Source: Lycium barbarum
Lineage: Eukaryota > Streptophyta > Magnoliopsida > Solanales > Solanaceae
Direction: 5' to 3'
DNA: 64,000 bases
Assembly: GCF_019175385.1 (NCBI RefSeq)
Contig: NC_083342.1
Coordinates: 123,690,376-123,754,375 of the forward strand
Under the pieces are notes generated by a model. It was not told where the DNA came from. It saw nothing but the letters and a program-made list of their open reading frames with translations, and made no database searches. The translations under genes were made by a program, and so were the position numbers. Shown here in pieces: positions 12,482-24,196 of this stretch (the first letter of the stretch is position 1; each line of letters opens with the position of its first letter).

Positions 12482-14106
12482 ATATACATCCTCATTTTAA
12501 ATTCAATTACTTTGATTAAATTATTTGATTTGATATAAACAATTAATATGAATAAGTATTCATCGAAGTCTATACAAAATAAAAAAATAGGTTTGATTTT
12601 ACTTCTGTTAAATAACTCAAAAAAATTGAGCAATTTAATTGTAAACTTAAAAACGACAATTGTGATTTATTTGTTAAGTTTATTTGGGCAAGAGTTGTTC
12701 CAAAGTAAGTTTCACTCATTAAATATAAGAGATCTAAGCACTTCAAAATGATTTAACTATAGATGAAATCGCTATAAATTTACTATTTCTGAATTGGCAA
12801 GATGTTCACCTGTAAATTCACAAGATATTAATGGACAAAGCTAAAATGACTTTGGTGTTGACTTGTGAACTAGTTTCATCCACACAGATCACCAATATAG
12901 TTAATTAGAACATATCGGTCGCACAACTCAGAGTATTAGAACAAATATTATCATGATAGAAATACTTTGAACTAAATAATATCATCCGACCCTGCTTTAC
13001 TAAAAAATATTATTAGTAAATTTTATTTTTTAAAAGACGTGTTTACATTAATAAAAAAAAACCGACGTCACTTGAAAAATAATGAAACTAATCATTAATT
13101 TGATACAAGAATGGAAGTAGCAGAATCCTACAATTCCAAGTCCAAGCTAGCGTAGAAGCTTAACTATGACAAAAAAAAAGCCAGAGAAAATTACAACATA
13201 TGACATGCTTTTAAATTTAGGCACATAATTAGCAAAACTTATAAAGTTCTTGAAAAGTACCTTTGTGATATTTTATAAAAAATTTATTATACGAAAACCG
13301 TGACCCGTGGGCTATTAATGTCAAGTTTGCTTGTGAAGTCCATTGCCAGCTGGCCCAAAGAGTACTGGGCTCGCATGTTGTGCTTTCTGTTCTCAAATTA
13401 GCACTTATTTACATTTTGTTACCTAGAAATAACGCTAGATAGCCACCTTTAGTGCTGCGTTATTTAAAATTTAGCACTTGTGTTGTTTTTCTTCTTCTTT
13501 TGCTGCACCACTTCTTCTTCTTCGCATGATTTTGTAAAGAAATCCAATGAATGCACTTCTACATCAAAACTCGAAATTAAATTAGTCTTACGAAGAAAAA
13601 ATGCAGGCACAAAGCGGCATGTTTTTCCTTTTATTTTCATTAGCTTTACACTCTTTTTTATTTTTATGACAATTAGAAAGTACCATAAATGGACTAATTG
13701 TAATGCAAATTTGGGTTCTGATGAACTAGAATATGATCTATCCTCATGCAGAGCAAGCACGTGTATTCAATTCGAAGAACTTGACGAATTCATTTGGAAT
13801 AAAATGAAAAAATCTATCAACAATTTACTCAATTTTTATAGTTCGAAATGTTGTAGTTCAAACTTCAGATATACGTCTATCAGTAACTAGATCTGTTTTA
13901 AACCCGTCCCAAAAATCAGCTCCTTGGTGCCATTTCTACGAGGAGAATTTCAAACTTCGGTAAAGTTGGTACCTTTGGTAGCAGTATACTACTACTATAT
14001 AAAATCTTAACCAGCCCCCATGTGTCTAAACCCTTCCCGCATAAAAAAAATTATTACTCCTGTGACATATTTCAATGAAGTCTGTACTTATATATTCTTT
14101 CTTAGG

Positions 14107-16534
14107 CAAATTATGTGTGTGGTGTAGGGAATAAAATGGGGCATTGGAAATTATTATTTATTGACGTAAAACTACTCAAATTAATCTGATGTGAGGAAAT
14201 TGATTGAGACAATTTCTCAAAGATTAAACCCAGAGTCACTCATTCCTCATCCAAATTCAACATCAACAGCACAATTGGTCCACTTGTAGGAACATCCTTA
14301 ATCCGTTTGAGGAATATTTGGGTGTATTTTTTTTTTTTTTTTTTCAGTGTCCTTTACGGATTGCTAGATAGAGATAATAGTCCCACTCAGCCAATCGAAA
14401 GTGTGTATGGGGGTTGGGGGTTGGGGGGGGGGGGGGGGATAACATGGGCAACAAAGGGGAAAATTTTACTGATATTTGATTTTTCATCAAATTAATGAAT
14501 GACATGTCTTTCATGTACTATAGATGCATGACATTTGATTTGGTATAAATATTTAGTGTAGGTACTTATCTATTGAATTCTATAAAAAGTAATTAAGTCT
14601 GATTTTGCTACTCTTCAATAATTCAAAATTGTTTTAATTGTAAAATTAGAAACACCCATCATGAATCATTCATTAAGTTTATCGTAAGCAAGGTTGCTCC
14701 AAAGTAATTTTCACTCAACAATTAAAATATAAGAGATCTAACCACATCAAAATGACTTAATTTGGATGAAATTGCTATATCTACTATTTCTGAAACGCCG
14801 AGATGTTCCGCTGTAAATTCACAAAAGATAAATGTGTATAGTTAAAATGACTTTGGCTTTGACTTGTTAGCTAGTTTCATCCACACAGATCAACATGTCA
14901 ATATAATTAATTAAAACATATCGGTCGAACAACTCAAAACATTAGAACAAATATTATTAGGGCGGAAGTATATTGAATTAAATGGTATCACCCGACACCG
15001 CTTTACTGGAAAATATTATTAATAAATGTACTTTTTCTTAAATGACATATTTATATAAAAAAGCCGACGCTACTTAAAAAATAATACAAAATAAACAAAT
15101 TTGGAACAAGAATTAAAGTCGTAGAATCCTACGACTCAATAATCCAAGCTTAGGGTAGAAGCCTAATTATGACATACAAAAAAATCTAGCCGCTTGCTGA
15201 ATATCGATCCTTTGTACGCCAATGAATATGAATTGTGATATTTTAGGTGCTTGTGAGTTGTGATAGAAAAATTGAAACTTCCCGTCGTTGTTTTGTTTCC
15301 GTAGCCAAAACTTAATTACTTGGTCGTTATTTGCTGGACGATTCATCATGTTGCAAGATCGAGAAAAAGTGGGCTGGGCTTTTCTTATCAATTAGCCACC
15401 TTGAGATAAGCCGTGACCCGTAGGCTATTTACGTCAAGTTTGCTTTTGCAGTCCGTCGTTAGCTGGCCCAAAGAGTACTGGGCTCGCATAGTGTGTTTTC
15501 AGGGGCAATTCGCAAGAACCTCCTTATTTTAGGGTGGTCTTTAATTTTTATTTTTCTCCTAATATTATGAGGTTTGGGGTTCACACTCCGGCTTAATAAA
15601 AAAAAAAAAATCACAAGACAGAGTTTTGTAGCAAAATTAGACTTATTCGAGCCAAAGTTAGTTCAAAACTTTACCTGAAGTCAGAGTTTTGTTTTGTTTT
15701 GAATGCAAACTCTACCTTGAGGTAGAGTTCAAAACTCTGTCTCCAGGGAGAGTTTTGCATTCAAAATTTCGCCTGAGGTAGAGTTTTGCCCCTGCCTTGC
15801 GAAATTCCTTTTTTTTTTTTTTAACTGAATTGGGGTTAAACCCAGAATATTGAGGTATTAGGCGAAGGACAAAAATTAAAGATCACCAATTTGAGGGGCA
15901 AAAATTAAAGACTAGCGCTTTTGACGGGAATCCGCACAAAAAAATGTGTTTTGAGTTCTTATTAACTTAGCACTTATTTACAATCTGTCACCGTAAAACG
16001 GTAAAAATAACACCATCTAACCACTTTTAGGGCTGCGGCTGTTTTTTTTCTTTGGCTTCTTATTCTTCTTTTTTGGATGATTTTGTGAAATCCAATGAAT
16101 GTACCTTTACATCCAAATTTGAAATTAAATTAGTCTTACTAAGAAAAAATGCAGGCACAAAGCGGCATGTTTTCCCTTTTATTTTCGTTAGCTTTACATT
16201 AATTAATTTCGGTAAATCTAATTCAGACAAGTAAAAAGTACCACAAGTGGAATCATTGTAATGAAAATTTTGAGTTCTTATGCACAAGAATGTGATCTAT
16301 CCTCACGCAGAGCAAGCATGTGATATTCAATTCAAAGATTTACTTGACTAATTAATTTGGGAAAAAAATGAAAGAAATCCATCAACAATTTACTCAATTT
16401 TTGTAGTTCAAACTTCAGAACTTAGTCCATTATTAACTAGATATGTTTTAAACCTGTCCAAAAAATCAGTTACTTGATGCCATTTCTACGAGGAGAAGTT
16501 CAATGAAGTCTGTACTTATATATACCTTCTTAGG
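14107..16534. repeat. Tandem duplication, copy B
   Basis: This is the second copy of the 2 kb repeat. It is 1974 bp after removing the 446 bp MITE at 15500-15945 and its extra target-site copy. It holds a long poly-G run near 14420-14440, at the place where copy A has only CGGGGG. The copy ends 44 bp before the stop codon of the copia-derived gag gene. I found no gene inside it; the short frame at 16052-16234 parallels the frame at 13480 in copy A. Confidence 0.8.
15500..15945. mobile_element. Foldback MITE with GGTGGTCTTTAATTTTT arms
   Basis: This 446 bp insertion is absent from copy A at the matching site and is flanked by the 8-bp repeat TGTGTTTT (15492-15499 and 15946-15953). The left arm carries GGTGGTCTTTAATTTTT and the right arm carries AAAAATTAAAGATCACC, so the element can fold back. 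Between the arms are repeated GGTAGAGTTT and CAAAACTCT words. Relatives of the same family lie at 59008-60140, 61003-61470 and 63586-64000. Confidence 0.75.
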
Positions 16535-16578
16535 CGTTGGTTTGCCATACTTTTAGTTTAGGTCCAAGAATTAATTAA

Positions 16579-18189
16579 CTAATCTACTTTTGAATTATAG
16601 AAACTAAAATGAAAAATTAAAGAACCACGTGAATCATCTTCATGCTGAGTTTCACATTCTTGAGTTTCTAGACTCCCCCTTTCTCTTAGCTCCTTAACAA
16701 TTGTGTTATCTGGAGAAGCACCTGAATCGGTGACGATCTGACCATTAATTTCCTGCGAAGACTCAACACTACTGTAGGATCCACCACCAGATTCCCTTTT
16801 CAGCTCCTCAATGAACTGTTTGTCAGCTTCAGAGTATCCGAGAACCATATTATTTGTCTCTCCATATGAAATTGAGCCTTCAAGGTCAACCTCTTCATTT
16901 ATTTGACCGTCAACTTCTCTATCTGCTTCCAGTATTTGATCTGAGTTAGTGATTGACTCTGATATGGCAGATGATTGGCCAGAGACTTCAACTTCCACTA
17001 CAACTCCCTCAATGCTTTCTCTGGAGTGGTCATCATTGTCATATATAGTTTCAGAAACTTCATGCTCAGGATCTACTTCAACATCCTCCACGTCCATACT
17101 TTTATTACCAATTTCAGGATCTGCTTCGTTGATTTCCTCGATAGCAGCTACCACGTCACTAGTCTGAACGTCTTTGGAATCTTCTTGCTTTTTGTTGATG
17201 ACACTAATGCCTTCCTTCTCCACGTGATGGACCATATTATCTCTTGAATCCATGATCCAGTCTCTTTTAAAATTGAAGGAAGCCAGGGCATCTACTACTC
17301 GAGTCTCAGCTACGAAGCACCTTCCCCAATCCTCTTCTTCTTCAGCAGCTTTCTCAACTTGAGCCATGTTTCTCTCTTTTGTTCGGCAATATCTTTTTAT
17401 GTGTCCTATTTTACCACACCCGTAACACTTCAGAGTCTTTTTATAGTTATTAGTAGACTCTCCCTCCTTTTCTGGCGAGCTGGAAACACTTTGAAATCGG
17501 GAGTGTGGCGTATCTGTGAATGTTTTTACTTTGAAGTTCCTCTTGTCGGCTACAAGAGCATTTCCTTCCCCTTCTTTAAAACATACACTAGCCATCTTTT
17601 TGGCTAGTAGCTCCTGTGATGACAATAAATTCTCAAACTTCTCCAAGGATGGTAGTTGAGCCCATCCTTGAATTGATGTAACAAAAGGAATATATTCTGG
17701 CTTCAAACCACGAATGATAATTCTTCTCATTCGTGCTTCAGAAATAGCCTCGTCTGGATTTAATAGAGATATTTCAGAACATAAGTTTTTAATCTTCAAG
17801 AAGTACTCAGTAATAGAAAGATTACCTTGAATGGTGTTGGCCAATTCGTTCTCCAACATCTGTAGCCGAGCTTCATCCTTATTGTTGAACAAACGATCAA
17901 GGGTCCTCCATATTTCATGAGCTGATTTACACCTTATAATATGATCAAATAAACTGGGAGAGATGGACCTCTTCAAGATGAACTCTGCTTTGGCATTAAT
18001 CTGCTTCCACTTCTTTCGCGCGTCATTATTTTTTGGTGCATCGGCAGGAGGATTTGTATTACTCACATTGACAACTTCCCACAAATCCTCGTCAATAAGG
18101 TAGGACTCCAAACAGGTCTTCCATACCTTGTAGTTGGACTGGTTCAATAATTCCATCCCCAGTCCATTAGCACGACCACACACATCCAT
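16579..18189 (-). CDS. Copia-derived Gag-only protein with acidic tail
   Basis: This is an intact 536-codon reading frame. Residues 1-200 are a Ty1/copia Gag (UBN2 type) with WKTCLESYLIDEDLWEVV and HEIWRTLDRLF..ARLQMLENEL. A CCHC zinc knuckle follows (C255-x2-C258-x4-H263-x4-C268, CYGCGKIGHIKRYC). At 310-315 the start of the protease is visible as DWIMDSR, where the usual D-S/T-G is lost. From about 330 to 536 the protein is very acidic and serine-rich, with no integrase, reverse transcriptase or RNase H. The gene lies directly downstream of an LTR and a primer-binding site on the same strand, so it is a truncated or re-used retroelement. Gag normally packages element RNA; whether this protein does anything now is unknown. 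The tail could be read-through of unrelated sequence, although it has stayed open for about 200 codons. Confidence 0.8.
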   Translation of the reverse strand: MDVCGRANGLGMELLNQSNYKVWKTCLESYLIDEDLWEVVNVSNTNPPADAPKNNDARKKWKQINAKAEFILKRSISPSLFDHIIRCKSAHEIWRTLDRLFNNKDEARLQMLENELANTIQGNLSITEYFLKIKNLCSEISLLNPDEAISEARMRRIIIRGLKPEYIPFVTSIQGWAQLPSLEKFENLLSSQELLAKKMASVCFKEGEGNALVADKRNFKVKTFTDTPHSRFQSVSSSPEKEGESTNNYKKTLKCYGCGKIGHIKRYCRTKERNMAQVEKAAEEEEDWGRCFVAETRVVDALASFNFKRDWIMDSRDNMVHHVEKEGISVINKKQEDSKDVQTSDVVAAIEEINEADPEIGNKSMDVEDVEVDPEHEVSETIYDNDDHSRESIEGVVVEVEVSGQSSAISESITNSDQILEADREVDGQINEEVDLEGSISYGETNNMVLGYSEADKQFIEELKRESGGGSYSSVESSQEINGQIVTDSGASPDNTIVKELRERGSLETQECETQHEDDSRGSLIFHFSFYNSKVD

Positions 18190-18262
18190 TTAGAAAAAAA
18201 TAATTGAATCGACCACTAACCCGATCTTGAAAATATATCCAGAAGCCAACGTATATGGCTAT

Positions 18263-18275
18263 GGCTCTGATACCA
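18263..18275 (-). other. Retrotransposon primer-binding site (initiator Met-tRNA)
   Basis: On the minus strand this reads TGGTATCAGAGCC, which is complementary to the 3' end of plant initiator methionine tRNA. It abuts the LTR end (..TACA) without a gap, as in copia elements. Confidence 0.9.
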
Positions 18276-18691
18276 TGTAGAGAAATATAGCAGAAGAAAA
18301 AGTAAATCGAGGAGACCTTCTGCTAGCCCAAGATCGTTAACTGAGATCGGAAGATTCAACTAAAGAAGGGAAAACTTTGAAAAGGAGAACTTTGTAATGG
18401 AAGAAGACTCTCTTGAATTGGCTTGAATTGAGTTACAATTGAGTTTTGTATGGGTTGATTACAAATGCCTAATGTCACCCGTATTTATACTTATCTAGGG
18501 ATGCTTCTAGATATTATTCTAGATATATCCAAAAGAAAAGTCTAGTTACTCTTATCTCCTACCACTATGCTAGACTATCATGATATTATTCTAGATACAA
18601 AAGGATCTAGATAATTCTATCCTCAACTATAAATATTTAAGTGTCTAGAATTTCTAGATATTTCCTAAGTATATATATCAAAGATATTACA
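18276..18691 (-). mobile_element. 5' LTR of the copia-derived element
   Basis: This is about 416 bp, running TGTAATATC..to..TCTCTACA on the minus strand and followed directly by the primer-binding site. It contains a TATAAATA box on the minus strand (18482-18489), which would drive the Gag gene. Many TCTAGA and ATATCTAGAA words repeat inside it. No matching 3' LTR or polypurine tract is visible left of the Gag gene, so the element is 3'-truncated. The outer LTR border is inferred from TG..CA ends and is less certain. Confidence 0.7.
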
Positions 18692-19022
18692 ATATAACTT
18701 TTTAGAAACTCTTCTAAATATCTGATATTTTTCGTTCCAAAAAATTAATTTTAATTTTTCGCAATAGACGCCCAGTCTTTCTATTTGGTTTGATTTTTTA
18801 GCTTTTCTTTAACTCAATCAATTAAATTGATTTTTGATTTGGATCACTTTTTTATGGAACCATAAAGAAACTGGAACACAAAAGAAGGTACCAAATGGTG
18901 TGGGGCCGGCCGGCACAAAGGACAATTTCAACTTCGGTACCGCTTTAGTATATAAGATATTCAGTCCTTGTTGATCATTTCTAAAAAAGTCCCACACTTA
19001 TATTTCCCTGATAACTTTGCTT
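18692..19022 (+). promoter_or_regulatory. Upstream region of the GST gene
   Basis: This is the space between the copia LTR and the GST start codon. It is AT-rich, with a TATAAGAT-like word near 18952 and a pyrimidine-rich leader just before the ATG. The GGCCGGCCGG palindrome around 18905 is the only GC-rich spot. The transcription start cannot be fixed from sequence alone. Confidence 0.35.
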
Positions 19023-22000
19023 ATGGTGAGTACTTACCTCTAACTACACTAATTATGTTTGCAAAAAACAATTATATGGGTTGTTAATGGTAATTTTTAT
19101 TTGTTTAATTAATTGGATCACTTATTTATTTCATGAATTACCAGGCAGGGAGTGTGGAGGAGTCAAAGAAGTTGCAGCTCTACTCATATTGGCGAAGCTC
19201 ATGTGCATTTCGTGTCAGAATAGCTCTCAATTTGAAAGGTTTTTTTTTTTCTTTTCTTTTATTTTCATTACTTTCTCTTTCAAATAAGAATGGAGTATTC
19301 TTTATTAACCCTTTTTGTTTTTCTTTGTTAGGATTGGAATATGAGTATAAAGCTGTTAACTTGCTCAAAGGAGAACAAACGGACCCTGGTTAGTTTGTCC
19401 CTTTTTCCTTTTTGGGTGTTTAAGTTTTTTGAACAGTTGAAAGATTGTTGTTTTAGGCAGTTACAAGGAGCTGTTGGTGATAAATAATTAGGACCAACAG
19501 TTATCTATTAGTTGTTAAGTAACTGTTGTTGATGAATATGAAAGATAGTATTAGTGATTGGAAAATTAGAAATTTACTGTAAGAATTAGTGGACTGAATG
19601 TGTAAAGTTTATTGGGTTTATTATGATGATAGTTATTATCTCAAAAAGTCATCTTTCTTCTTGATTCCAATTTCCTTCAACAAAGAAAGTGACTTTCTAA
19701 GATAATAACGCAGTATTAGTTGGGTGATCATCTGAGAAATCAACTCTAAGTTTATTGGACAATAGAGAGTGTGGTATTTGTTAGTTAGAATGTTACGTGG
19801 AGCTGCCGATTGTAATTAATTAGGATTAAAGATGAGAAATTGGGTTTAGGTGTGTTAAACAATTCATTGCAGAATTCTTCTGAACTTTTTTCTTCTTTTT
19901 GGCCTTTGTAACGTGTGGAAGTATAGAATACTTAAAGCTGAATCCCCTTGGATATGTGCCGACTTTGGTGGATGGAGATGCAGTAATTGCCGACTCTTTT
20001 GCTATCATAATGGTACGTTTTTCTTGTGCTCTGCCATTTGAGTGTGTAATTTTTTATCATTACTGCGTTGTTGGTGATGAGAAGATTTACTGGGCAGTAT
20101 CTGGAAGAGAAGCATCCCCAGCGAGCATTGTTGCCTCAGGATCTTCAGAAAAGAGCAATCAACTATCAGGTACAAAAGAAAAGTGGATGGTGTTATTTTT
20201 CTGCCATCAAGAGCTAAAGTTCTTTAGTACTGATTGAACAAAACGGGACTAAAGTTTTTAGTACCGTGTTCTGGGGGCTGATTATTTAAACTGCTGGACT
20301 GAAATACTGAATTTTAGCGATTTCATGCGGTGGAATGAAAATGATTTGGTTATCACCTGCAAGCTCTCCTGAAACACTTCCCTCCATATTGGGAATGAAT
20401 CCATTACTGCTTACTTGAAAATAAAAAGAACTTAAGATACCCTGATCGATACTTATATAAGAAAAATAGATCGTACAATGTTGAATAATTTAGCACATCA
20501 TTCAATTCGACTTGTTCTCAATCTAGTTCCTGTTGAGGAATTCAAAGAACTGTGTGCATCTTAAGTATTATCTTCTAATGAATTAGATATACTGCTGCTT
20601 GTTGTATATATTTAGTATTTGATTGTTTCAGCACTTAGATGTGCCTCGAGTGACTAAGGTTACAGGGTCTCCTCTTCTCACATGTATGTGAACTTAACTT
20701 TCTAGTATTTCCAAGTTCATCTTTTGTTGAGTCCATGAGCAAAGTAGGATAATCCACTTAAGCAGATGAAAATACCAAGTAGCTAGCGAAAACTTTGGGA
20801 CTCCGCTATCATCTATCTCGGAATATGGCCTTCTTTGCTACCACTTCCACTACTGCACTGATACCTCACTTGAAATAAGCTGCGGGAAAGTGACAAATTT
20901 AAATTCTTGTGAATACCTATAGCTCTTTCTCAACCTTTATCCTGTCTCCTATGTCTTTCTCTTTGCCTCTTTTTTCTTTCTGAAATATTCTTTTGCTTAA
21001 GTTCTTGGAATTGGAATTCATTTAGCATATCTGCCATGTTTTCCATTTCTGCAGGCTGCAAACATTGTTGCGGCAAACATTCAGCCTCTACAGAATCTTG
21101 CTGTTCTTGTGAGCTTAAATTATTATTCTGTTTGCTGGTCATATGAGGTCATTTTCAAGTGTATACAGATTCATGTGATTTACTCCTTTTTTTTTTTTTT
21201 GGCCTTCTCATTCACAGAAGTACATCCAAGAAAAAGTTGGCCCTAATGAGACAACCCCTTGGGTTCAAACTCATATAAGAAAAGGCTTTGAAGGTAATAT
21301 TATGCTTAGTGCCTTTGCAGATGTAGCATGAATGGATGCTAACATATTTGTCCCATAAAATTTGTTTTTGATACGTATTTTGGTCCCAGTTGGTCTAGAG
21401 GTTCTCTTAACAGAGATTTGCTTTTTGCAGCACTTGAAAAGCTACTAAAAGATTATGCTGGGAAGTATGCAACAGGAGATGAAGTTTATGTGGTTTGTTT
21501 CTTTCCAGTTCATAAATTGCTGCCTACATATGCACCGACAGCAGATAATGCTAACGAATGTCTTGATATCTTTCATACATGCATTGATCTTAGCAACACA
21601 CCGTGCACTTCCAAGTCTTTTACCCCATATGTCTCATATGCTTTCTTTTTTCCTTGATAACTAAAGGGAAATTTTATTAATAACATTCAGGGAAATGCTG
21701 TTAGCAATATCCAGTAAAATCTCCACCCTTTCTATCTCCCGGTCGTCAAAATTCCTTCTAAATTAAAATGTTCATGAGCTTCCATCCCAATAATCAGCTA
21801 TTGTACCATTTTTGTCAAGTACAATGCTCTATAAATCAGGAACTGTGACAGCTAAAGATTTGTCATTTGTTAGGCCCTCATATGCTTTCTTAATTGGTCA
21901 AATAAGGTAAAGAGCATTCAATTATGACATAAATAAGTAAGCTCACCAGAACTTGACTAAAAAACTTGCAAGTATAGCTGCATAATAAAATAGTGATGAC

Positions 22001-22900
22001 TTTAATGGTAGAATAGCAAATCCCGATTCAGTTCACTCAGTATTTCCTCTAACAGACTGAAAAGATGGACCACTTTTATGCCATATCAAATCCAATTCAG
22101 ATGCTTAACTTGTTTTGCAACTTGCAGGCCGACTTGTTTCTGGCACCTCAGATCCATGCCGCAATCAAGCGTTTTGAAATTGACATGGTACTGCCTTTAT
22201 AGACATCCCAGTGTGTACATGAGAGTCATTTTCGTTTCTACTCACTTTCTGGTACTAAAAGAACATGGTAAAATAAAGAATTTGTAATCCTAAAGAAGGG
22301 AAAATAACGTCTTTCTTGATTTATGTAGAATCTTATTCAGTGTCTTGCAAGCCTCAGCTAATTAGTACCTGATCTTGTGAATTGTTTCTTAGTGGCTTGC
22401 ATAATGAGCACCTATAATATACTTATGTTTTCTCATCTTGGAGTAGAGACAAGGCAGTGCACTACTAGCTTTCTTTATCAGATAAAGGGGTACTCATTGC
22501 TGCTTCATTTCATTTGTCCTGATAGACGCTATCGATTGTTCCCGTATAGTTTACCTTACTGTGATTAGCGTCTTGCCAATCCATAGCTTTCTAACTTTTC
22601 TTTTGGTCTATTTCTTCTTTTAATCAATTGTCGCTTTCAAGAAGTAAATTTTCCTCTCAAAAAGCTGGATGGTATATCCACCTCACTTGATTTGCCTTAG
22701 TCAATGGTGGAACTTTCATATTTTTTAGGTGAAGTTATATGTATACATTACTTCTCTTTAACGAATGTATTCGTCCTAAAAGTTGTCGATGCAATGTGCA
22801 GAATCAGTTCCCTACTCTGTTGAGGGTATATGAGGCTTACCAAGAGCTGCCTGCTTTCCAGGATGCTATGCCAGAGAAGCAACCTGATGCCACCGGCTGA
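19023..22900 (+). CDS. GSTZ: Zeta-class glutathione S-transferase / maleylacetoacetate isomerase
   Basis: This soluble enzyme uses glutathione to isomerise maleylacetoacetate to fumarylacetoacetate in tyrosine breakdown, and zeta GSTs also dehalogenate small acids. Ten exons fit: 19023-19025, 19145-19238, 19332-19388, 19927-20012, 20098-20169, 21055-21108, 21218-21293, 21431-21492, 22128-22187 and 22802-22900. Together they make 663 nt, or 220 residues, the usual zeta length. The zeta signature is present as [11 protein letters not shown], followed by the glutathione-site segment [13 protein letters not shown]. The helical domain follows, with [37 protein letters not shown] and [12 protein letters not shown]. 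The first coding exon is only the ATG. I chose it over a downstream ATG at 19133 because it gives [13 protein letters not shown], which fits the family N-terminus. AATAAA words at about 23205 and 23350 could serve polyadenylation. Confidence 0.93.
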
Positions 22901-24196
22901 GGCAAGAATCTGAGTTTGTTAATTGTTTTGGAGATAAAGAATGTTTGCTTTGTTCATTTGTTATTTTGCCTTAAATAGTCATACTTGTGCACAAACAACC
23001 ACTGATATATCACATTTAACTAATTAGTATTTCAATGAGCAGGCCGGCCATCCATCACCTTAAAAGTTCCCTTCGAACCATTGACTCAACTGCTGGACTT
23101 GCGTTTTAGCAGAATGCTTGACAAGATGGCTTTTGATTTTTTCATGTCAGATCAGGAGAAGTGGTTTGCATACTTGCATGCTTGGCATCTATGCTTCTAG
23201 TTATGAATAAAAGTACATATAGCTGTGTATCACTTCGCTTATGGCGAAGTCATGATAATACTGAAGTTCAAACAGTGAAAATGGTATTGCACCTATTTTA
23301 AGAGGACTTGGATGAACATTCCTTGGTTTATGTTGTAATTTGTGAGCTATAATAAAGTTCCTTGCATGTTGAAAAAGAGGGTGTTTTTGTTTGGACAAAG
23401 TATTTTATCTTCGTAGACATATCATTCATAGTAGCTTGTTGCTGTGTTGGGAAGTATTGGAGGGAAAAGAAATTCTACATGAAACACAGATGTTGCATCA
23501 TGCATGTACCATCATGGAAGAGAGATGATTTTAACATGAACAATAAGCAACTTCTAAAGTTGAGTTGCATCTGGTGAAAGAGTAGAGAGTAAAGAAGCAC
23601 AGTCTACTTCCTCGTGCAAATGCTCTAGCCTTAACATCCCCCTACTACAATTACACGAATTGTTATTGTTACAACATACAGGCCTATGCTTTGTTTGAGC
23701 TGCTTCCCTGTCTCCTATATCCCACACCCCATACTGCGTCTATGCAAAAAAATATAGGTTGATTGCTATAGAAAATATAGATAATTTAGCGTTTATATGC
23801 ATTTGCAATTCAAGATTTCACACCGGGTGCAGTTTTTGTCTAATACTAACGATCTGTTTATAATCAGAGAGTAATTTGGTCACTTTAGTTTATAAAAGTG
23901 TTTTCTCAAAAAAATTATTTATATTACGTCTCTTTGTTAACTTTGATCTGACTTAATACTTCCAAAGAAGAGACCTTAGGAACATAAACGAGAATGGAAA
24001 AAGGAAGAGCAGGAAACAGTTCTTGCTAGATAAATCTATAGAAGATTGAAAGACTAATTCATGTACAGAACAAAGAATAAATTACCTGAAGGGAAAGGAA
24101 ATTACATGAACAAAATAAAAGGCAAATTCAGCATTAACCATTCATGCCTGAGCTCTTTAAGTTACATGCCAAGCTTCTCAGCATTTTCCTTTTATG
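22901..24196. other. Intergenic space between convergent genes
   Basis: The 3' ends of the GST gene (plus) and the glycosylase gene (minus) face each other here. The left part, to about 23360, is probably GST 3' untranslated sequence, with two AATAAA words. The rest shows nothing recognisable. Confidence 0.5.

Larger units (their letters stand above)
7748..14106. repeat. Tandem duplication, copy A (interrupted)
   Basis: This is the first copy of a roughly 1.98 kb direct repeat. Copy B is at 14107-16534. Homologous parts are 7748-8112 plus 12482-14106 (1990 bp), separated by the nested LTR-type elements at 8113-12481. Shared landmarks are the start CAAATTATG, the stretch TGACGTAAAACTACTCAAAT, a GGCCCAAAGAGTACTGGGCT box and the end ..TACTTATATAT..CTTAGG. 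Both copies carry the stretch GCAGGCACAAAGCGGCATG inside short reading frames (13480-13890 in this copy), but neither strand gives a recognisable protein. Confidence 0.8.

Noticed and set aside
13464..16287. Matching short frames in the two tandem copies (FVPAFFL..KTNLIS on one strand, NAGTKRHVFPFIF on the other)
   Set aside because: Conservation equals that of the surrounding duplicated DNA, and both strands are equally open, so coding is not supported.
19133..19135. In-exon ATG as the GST start
   Set aside because: The spliced ATG at 19023 gives a family-like N-terminus and uses clean GT..AG borders. The other ATG would translate intron sequence.
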